Assembly: GCA_017455845.1 (NCBI GenBank)
Contig: JAFSYY010000074.1
Location: forward strand, 1-36,669
Direction: 5' to 3'
DNA: 36,669 nt
DNA from: Prevotella sp.
GTDB lineage: Bacteria > Bacteroidota > Bacteroidia > Bacteroidales > Bacteroidaceae
Shown here: positions 32,133 through 36,669 of the stretch, piece by piece
How positions within the stretch are numbered: position 1 is the first letter of the stretch
How the letters are laid out: each line of letters opens with the position of its first letter
The notes under the pieces: model-generated
Databases searched by the model: none
What the model was told of the DNA's origin: nothing
What the model saw: the letters and a program-made list of their open reading frames with translations, nothing else
Translations under genes and position numbers: made by a program

Positions 32133-35100
32133 TTACTTGTTGATCTTCTTAACCACGACGTTGCCGTTGGTCATTGTCTGCTTCATGATAACCAGACCCT
32201 TGTGTGCAACATTGGCACGACGGCCGTCCACGGTGAAGTATTCCACCTTCTGCACGTTGTTGTTCGTGCTCATCTCGCTCACACCGGCAGTGTCGGGCGT
32301 GCGGCTGCTGTTAGCGCCGTAGTACCACAGTTGCCAGTTGGTGAAGCAGGTCCAGTCGTTCTTGATCCACGACGACTTTCTCAGACCGAGGCGCAGTACG
32401 CCGTCTTCAGCCACCTTCAGGATGATGCTGTTGTGATACTTGTCAGAAGAGAACTCGGTAGCGGCAGTACCGGTGCCATTGGCCACCTCGAAGCCGTCGA
32501 CCGATTCAGGATTCTCCTCAGTGGCTTCAACAAACTTCTGTGCCCAGGCATAGCCCTCGGTCAGCGTCTCAGAATCGTTGCTGTTGGGTTCGCTGGCCAG
32601 GCGTGCCACCGTCTTGGCATAGTCGCCCTCGGTAGTGGTGGCAAAGAGGAATGCGTTGTTGTAAGAGCCGTCGTCCTTGGTAGCCCAGTCTTCCTCGGCA
32701 TTACCTGCACGATAGAAGGCCTGTACGCTCAGACCGTATGTACCTGCGGGCAGGCTGCTCAGATCCTGATAGTAGAGGTAGTTCTGGCTGAACACCTCGC
32801 CCACGCCGTCGGCAGCACGGTAGTTCGTATCGCCATCGTCCTGCTTCTCCAGTTCGGCCGTCCAGCCGTCCTGGTTGTTCTCGGCATAGTTGGCATTCTT
32901 AATCAGACCGCTGAAGTCGGCGGGATCGCTGTCGCTGGCATTGGTGTAGTCAGGAGTGTTCAGGCGCACGATGAGTGCATCGACACGTGCTACGAGGGCA
33001 TCCACGTCCTCGTCCTCGATAGTACCCTCGGTCAGGGCGGCATCGAGTTCATTCATCATGGCAGCCACCTCGGCATCCAGTTTCGTCACGGCATCCTCGT
33101 TGGCAATAGCCAGGCGCTTCTTGGCATCCTCAACAGCCTGGAACTTCTCGATAGAAGCAGAGCAGTTGTCCTCGGCCTCGAAGAGGGCCTGCAGGGCATC
33201 GAACATGGCCTGTCCGTCGCTGCCGCCAACAGCAGCAGAAGCGGCCTTGACGGCCTCGCGCAGAGCGTTCTTCTGGCTCTTACCCATAGCCTTTGAGAGC
33301 AGGTCGTTGGCATTGGCAATCTCGTCGGTGAGCACGGGCTGCACCACGTCGGCCGTGGGCTCCATGCGCATCAGTTGGAAGTTGTCGAAGATGACCCAAG
33401 AGTCACCACCCTGGTTCGATACACCCTTCACGCCAATACGCATCGGGTCGCCTGTACGGGCCACGAGGCCCCATGCCACCTGCGTGTACATATTAAACTC
33501 TTCCATACCCTCAACGGTAGAAGGTGATGCGAAGGCATCGGAAGCCGTTGCCATGTTGTTAGGTGCATAGTAGGTGTTGCCATCCTCGTCGTCGGTAAAG
33601 GTGTTAAAGTCGGTAGAAGAGGTAAAGATACCGCTGTCGGTGATCTTCTCCTCGAAGATGTTCATAAACGGTGTAGCCTTGGAGTTCATGTAGACATAGC
33701 AGGGCACCTCTTTCTCCTTACCCTTGCCATAGACGTTGCGGTTGTTCCAGGCATTGTCGCCACGCAGATAGCGGTAGAAGCCCTGCACCTGAATACGATA
33801 CACGCCGGCAGGTGCGTTCTCCACCACCTGATAGATGTCGAATCCGGCATTGTTCCATGCCTCGGCACAGTTGTAACTCACCTGTACGTTGCCGCCGGAG
33901 GCAGCCTCGCGTGTCCATCCTGTCCAGTCGTTGGTCGAGAAGTCGGGGTTCTTCATCAGGCCGGTCACGTCAACATTACCCTGTGTGTGCTGCAGGCAGT
34001 CGGTAATCATGTCGTTGATCTTGGCAATCTCTTCCTCGATTTCCTCATTGGTCTTGGTGTAAGACGACAGGTTGTCGAAGTCATACTTACCATCCTCGAG
34101 CCAGATGTACGACTCGCTGTTCTGGTCGAACTTGCTGGCATTGTTCAGAATGTCGGCCTGGGCCTTGTTCCAAGCGGCTTCCAGTTCTTTCCACAACTGG
34201 ATGTTCTTCACCAAGGTAGCCCTGGCGCTGGTCAGTTGCTCCTTATAGGCCATCACTTCTTCCTCGTTGTTGCCGGCAGGATTCTCCTTCAGGCTCTTGA
34301 AAGCGCTGACATACGACTCTGTGGCAATCACATCGTCGACGTTGACATCGGCCACGCCGTCGGCCACCAACTTGGCCAGACCGTAGAAGCGGTCGTCGCC
34401 GGCACCGAAGAAGGTCAGCGAGAAGTCGTCGAAGATACTCCAGTCAGTGTCGAGCGTCACGTCTTTTCTCACACCGATGCGCACGGGCACCTCGCTGCCA
34501 GTAATCTCGATGGGGAGCATGTTCTTGTAGAGGCCGTTCTGGTGCATGTACTTCTCGGTGTCTGCCATGCTGTTGGGAATCCAGAAGCCGTTGGCCGACG
34601 TACCGGCACCATGCTCGGGCTTGGAGGTGAGGGCACCCTCGTAGATAGAGGCAATGGGAATCTCCTTTTCCTCGCCGTCGATGTTCACATAGAGGCGGGC
34701 ATACTTCGACTCCTCGTCGCCGGCCACGAAGTGCTCGTAGGCGGCAGCGATAGAACCGGCACGGTAGAATGCGTTGACATTCAGGCTGTAGAGGCCGGGA
34801 TAGAGCACGGTGATGTCCTGATAGGTGTCATAGTTCTTGTTGTAGTTCTCGGCATTGGTCGAGGTAGTGCCACCGGCACCAAATCCTGTGCCCTCCCATC
34901 CGTGGAAGTCACCGATGGTGTCGAACGTGCCGTTGACGATCCATGCAGAAGCATCCTGCGGGTTATGGCCCGTGGCGTTCTTGATATTGCTCGACATGGC
35001 ATCGGTCAGTGCGCTGATGGCATCGTTGATCTGCTCGAGTGTGGCGTTCAGGTTGTTGTAGACAGCAGCGGCAGCCGATACGTCAACGCCGGCGGCCTCG

Positions 35101-35774
35101 GCCTCTTCAATCTTTGCCTTCAGCGACTCGGCAGCCTCGTAGACCTGGAAGACGATGGCGTCGTAGAACACCCAGTCCACATTCTCTTCGGTCTTAGGGC
35201 TGATGGGCACCACGGTGCCGTACTCGCGGTTTGAGTCGAGGTTGGCATCATCGGCCACGGCATCGGTAGGACAGCCAACAAACATGCCGTCGGCTGCAAC
35301 GCTGGGGTTGATGGCAGCCGAATACAGGCGGTAGGTGTTGCCACCCTTGTCATCTATCTCCCAGAAATAGTTCCCCTGGCTGGCGCGGTCTACAAACATG
35401 GCTACGTCGCTGTCGAAGAAGCACTCGTGCCACGCATAATTATTGCTGCGGATGGTGGAGTAGATCTTAAAGATATAGGTGAATCCATCCCACTCGTCGC
35501 CCTCGGGCACATACTTGGTGAAATACAGACGGTTGGCATACTCCACCTCAGGGCAACTGCATGCCTTGGTTCCCCAGGCACCACCTTGAGAGAAGAACTC
35601 GCCTTTACCTGTGTTGTAAAGCAGATACTGGTGGTCTGCCTCAAACGCCACTGCTGTTTGTGGCACGTCGGCATTCGTTGGAGCCGTGCGCTCGATCAAA
35701 TCAGCAGCATTCACACCCAGACCTGTTAGCCAGAGTGCGCTCAAAACAAGAAGTCTTGAAACTTTCATAAGCAT
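32133..35774 (-). CDS. Large modular secreted protein with three related beta-sandwich repeats and T9SS-like C-terminus
   Basis: 1213 residues. ATG at 35774 (or 35768). Signal peptide MLMKVSRLLVLSALWLTGLG then VNAAD. An N-terminal region (about 30-200) of unclear fold (HQYLLYNTGKGEFFSQGGAW) is followed by three repeats of a galactose-binding-like sandwich starting near 278 (VNGTFDTIGDFHGWEG), 606 (MKNPDFSTNDWTGWT) and 956 (IKNANYAENNQDGWTA). Each includes a 'YQD/YQVV…PAGxYxLxVQAFYRAG' strand pair. Ala/Glu-rich helices separate them (for example ESLKAKIEEAEAAGVDVSAA and DAKKRLAIANEDAVTKLDAE). The C-terminus VEYFTVDGRRANVAHKGLVI…VVVKKINK is the Prevotella type often linked to T9SS. No catalytic residues recognised; carbohydrate or surface binding is inference. 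Single gene with its own promoter. Confidence 0.85.
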   Translation of the reverse strand: MLMKVSRLLVLSALWLTGLGVNAADLIERTAPTNADVPQTAVAFEADHQYLLYNTGKGEFFSQGGAWGTKACSCPEVEYANRLYFTKYVPEGDEWDGFTYIFKIYSTIRSNNYAWHECFFDSDVAMFVDRASQGNYFWEIDDKGGNTYRLYSAAINPSVAADGMFVGCPTDAVADDANLDSNREYGTVVPISPKTEENVDWVFYDAIVFQVYEAAESLKAKIEEAEAAGVDVSAAAAVYNNLNATLEQINDAISALTDAMSSNIKNATGHNPQDASAWIVNGTFDTIGDFHGWEGTGFGAGGTTSTNAENYNKNYDTYQDITVLYPGLYSLNVNAFYRAGSIAAAYEHFVAGDEESKYARLYVNIDGEEKEIPIASIYEGALTSKPEHGAGTSANGFWIPNSMADTEKYMHQNGLYKNMLPIEITGSEVPVRIGVRKDVTLDTDWSIFDDFSLTFFGAGDDRFYGLAKLVADGVADVNVDDVIATESYVSAFKSLKENPAGNNEEEVMAYKEQLTSARATLVKNIQLWKELEAAWNKAQADILNNASKFDQNSESYIWLEDGKYDFDNLSSYTKTNEEIEEEIAKINDMITDCLQHTQGNVDVTGLMKNPDFSTNDWTGWTREAASGGNVQVSYNCAEAWNNAGFDIYQVVENAPAGVYRIQVQGFYRYLRGDNAWNNRNVYGKGKEKEVPCYVYMNSKATPFMNIFEEKITDSGIFTSSTDFNTFTDDEDGNTYYAPNNMATASDAFASPSTVEGMEEFNMYTQVAWGLVARTGDPMRIGVKGVSNQGGDSWVIFDNFQLMRMEPTADVVQPVLTDEIANANDLLSKAMGKSQKNALREAVKAASAAVGGSDGQAMFDALQALFEAEDNCSASIEKFQAVEDAKKRLAIANEDAVTKLDAEVAAMMNELDAALTEGTIEDEDVDALVARVDALIVRLNTPDYTNASDSDPADFSGLIKNANYAENNQDGWTAELEKQDDGDTNYRAADGVGEVFSQNYLYYQDLSSLPAGTYGLSVQAFYRAGNAEEDWATKDDGSYNNAFLFATTTEGDYAKTVARLASEPNSNDSETLTEGYAWAQKFVEATEENPESVDGFEVANGTGTAATEFSSDKYHNSIILKVAEDGVLRLGLRKSSWIKNDWTCFTNWQLWYYGANSSRTPDTAGVSEMSTNNNVQKVEYFTVDGRRANVAHKGLVIMKQTMTNGNVVVKKINK

Positions 35775-35812
35775 TAATTTGTAAAGTTAGTAAAAAGATA
35801 TAGTTAAAAAAA

Positions 35813-35867
35813 TCGCTTGTATTTCGCTTGTATTTCGCTTGTATTTCGCTGATATTTCGCTTGTATA
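35813..35867. repeat. 11-bp tandem repeat in the leader of the 1213-residue protein gene, five units
   Basis: Units TCGCTTGTATT at 35813-35823, 35824-35834 and 35835-35845, then TCGCTGATATT (35846-35856) and TCGCTTGTATA (35857-35867). They lie between the likely promoter and the start codon. Confidence 0.92.
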
Positions 35868-35903
35868 GTTAGTATGTTTGTCTGGTTCACACCAATTCCG
35901 CTG

Positions 35904-35911
35904 CAAATGTA
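35904..35911 (-). promoter_or_regulatory. -7 promoter element for the 1213-residue protein gene
   Basis: Minus strand TACATTTG fits TAnnTTTG. The nearest TTTG upstream (35938-35935) is 23 bp away, slightly long. The leader would be about 120 nt and contains the 11-bp repeats. Confidence 0.55.
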
Positions 35912-36028
35912 ATCAAAATTTTCTGAAATCGTATCAAAAATTCAAGTTTTTTTTCATTTTAACTAAAAATTAAGCAATTATGCTCTTTTCTTTCGTCTTA
36001 GTCTGCATGATTCATCCCTTTAGTGCTT

Positions 36029-36266
36029 GGAACGCTACGCGTCTTTTCAAAAACAAATTAATTGCCTGGAACGCTACGCGTCTTTTCAAAAACAAATAAA
36101 AACAAAAAAAACAAATAAAAACACCAAAAGGATTTTCGATTTTCGAATTTCGATTATCCATTTACTTAGGGGTGGTTTTTATTTGTTTTTTTTGTTTTTA
36201 TTTGTTTTTTGTAAGACCGCTTGCGGTAGGGAAATTTGTTTTTATAAGACCGCTTGCGGTAGGGAA
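36029..36266. terminator. Composite inverted-repeat element, copy 3, with 35-bp perfect arms
   Basis: Left flank GGAACGCTACGCGTC twice (36029-36043, 36068-36082). Left arm 36088-36122 consists of AAAAACAAATAAAAAC, AAA, and the same 16-mer; the right arm 36175-36209 is its perfect reverse complement. The 52-nt loop holds four 7-bp units of GATTTTC type (36131-36158). The right flank TAAGACCGCTTGCGGTAGGG occurs twice (36212-36231, 36245-36264). It would terminate the minus-strand pyridoxal kinase transcript. The 509-bp gap 35775-36283 holds this, the promoter and the 11-bp repeats, and no gene. Confidence 0.8.
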
Positions 36267-36283
36267 TAATGCTGGCAGAATGG

Positions 36284-36669
36284 CTACAGCAAGTCGAGGC
36301 AGCGCTCAATGAAGATGCCGCAGTTGCGGTCGGTGACATCGCGGTTGCGGTAGATCATCTCGCGCACTACGTCCATGGCCTGGCGTGTGCTGGCCGACAG
36401 CGACTCGCGCTTCATCAGATGGCCAATGAGCACGGCGGAGAAGATGTCGCCCGTGCCGTGGAAGATGCCGGGGATCTCGTCGTAGTCGTGGAAGAAATAC
36501 TTGCCCGTGGCGGCATCATAGCCGCATACCTGGTGCCTGCCGTCGATGAAGCAACTGGTAATCAGGGCCGAACGGGCGGGATTACGGGCGGGGAAAACCC
36601 GCCCGCACGAACCCGGGGCGGGGCTTTCTGCGGGGGCGGGGCTTTCTGCGGGGGCGGGATTACGGGCGG
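36284..36669 (-). CDS. Pyridoxal/pyridoxamine kinase (PfkB/ribokinase fold), C-terminal part, cut by the window end
   Basis: About 128 residues are visible, from the window edge to the TAG at 36284-36286; the N-terminus lies outside. The protein phosphorylates B6 vitamers with ATP. The diagnostic stretch is PGIFHGTGDIFSAVLIGHLM, with the GTGD anion-hole/catalytic-Asp motif of the PfkB family, preceded by the strand ALITSCF and YDAATGKYFFHDYDEIPG and followed by the C-terminal helices typical of PdxK/PdxY-like proteins. Directly before ALITSCF is a low-complexity Pro/Ala/Ser stretch (NPAPAESPAPAESPAPGS) followed by CGRVFPARNPAR, encoded by 18-bp repeats and a hairpin element. It is in frame and reads as an insertion in a surface loop. 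The family assignment rests on this end only. Confidence 0.75.
   Translation of the reverse strand, partial: ARNPAPAESPAPAESPAPGSCGRVFPARNPARSALITSCFIDGRHQVCGYDAATGKYFFHDYDEIPGIFHGTGDIFSAVLIGHLMKRESLSASTRQAMDVVREMIYRNRDVTDRNCGIFIERCLDLL
36585..36658. repeat. Hairpin element and 18-bp tandem repeat inside the pyridoxal kinase gene
   Basis: Hairpin CGGGCGGG (36585-36592), GAAAA (36593-36597), CCCGCCCG (36598-36605), tail CACGAAC (36606-36612). Then two 18-bp units, GCTTTCTGCGGGGGCGGG, at 36623-36640 and 36641-36658. Repeats may continue beyond the window. Confidence 0.88.

Noticed and set aside
36029..36266. Insertion sequence
   Set aside because: Long inverted repeats are present but there is no transposase frame between them, and no target-site duplication was identified.

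Overview
The window comes from a member of the Bacteroidota, most likely the Prevotellaceae. The evidence is two SusC/SusD pairs, an Oar-type TonB-dependent receptor, a bacterial GH3 protein, secreted proteins ending in the 'YDxQGRKV…KG…GRKxVVK' type of C-terminus common in Prevotella, and promoters of the Bacteroidetes type (TTTG / TAnnTTTG). Coding DNA is GC-rich and spacers are AT-rich. Species is not determinable. No tRNA, rRNA, transposase or CRISPR array was seen.

Layout. Only the left edge is coded on the + strand: a WecA/MraY-type undecaprenyl-phosphate sugar-1-phosphate transferase, cut by the window start, and a small secreted protein. Between them is a GC-rich repeat block. Everything else is on the minus strand, in transcription order from right to left: the 3' end of a pyridoxal kinase (36284-36669), a 1213-residue modular secreted protein (32133-35774), a seven-gene block of fasciclin (FAS1) lipoproteins and SusC/SusD pairs (31816 down to 14534), a TPR-like lipoprotein, the GTPase Obg, an Oar-like receptor, a GH3-family protein, an Ig-like lipoprotein and a DUF3108 protein.

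The FAS1/SusCD block runs FAS1, SusC, SusD, FAS1, FAS1, SusC, SusD with short spacers, so it is probably one transcript. It has no glycoside hydrolase, lyase, sulfatase or peptidase. It looks like a dedicated binding/import surface system with large FAS1 accessory lipoproteins, not an ordinary polysaccharide utilisation locus. Its ligand cannot be told from sequence.

The most unusual content is the repeats. (1) A hairpin family has 8-bp stems that differ between copies but stay paired, a constant GAAAA loop and a constant CACGRAC tail. It sits in frame inside three genes: obg, the TPR lipoprotein and pyridoxal kinase. (2) Tandem repeats of 18 or 36 bp are inserted in frame in four genes. (3) Tandem arrays with a fixed 7-bp period but at least five different sequences lie at gene junctions, and some encode the hydrophobic core of lipoprotein signal peptides. 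(4) A nearly identical 176-bp leader cassette precedes two unrelated lipoprotein genes. (5) Three terminator-like inverted repeats share one architecture (duplicated 16-mers of the form AAAAAC-NNNN-AAAAAC) with a varying but matched 4-nt core. Together these suggest active repeat-driven remodelling of both spacers and coding sequence.
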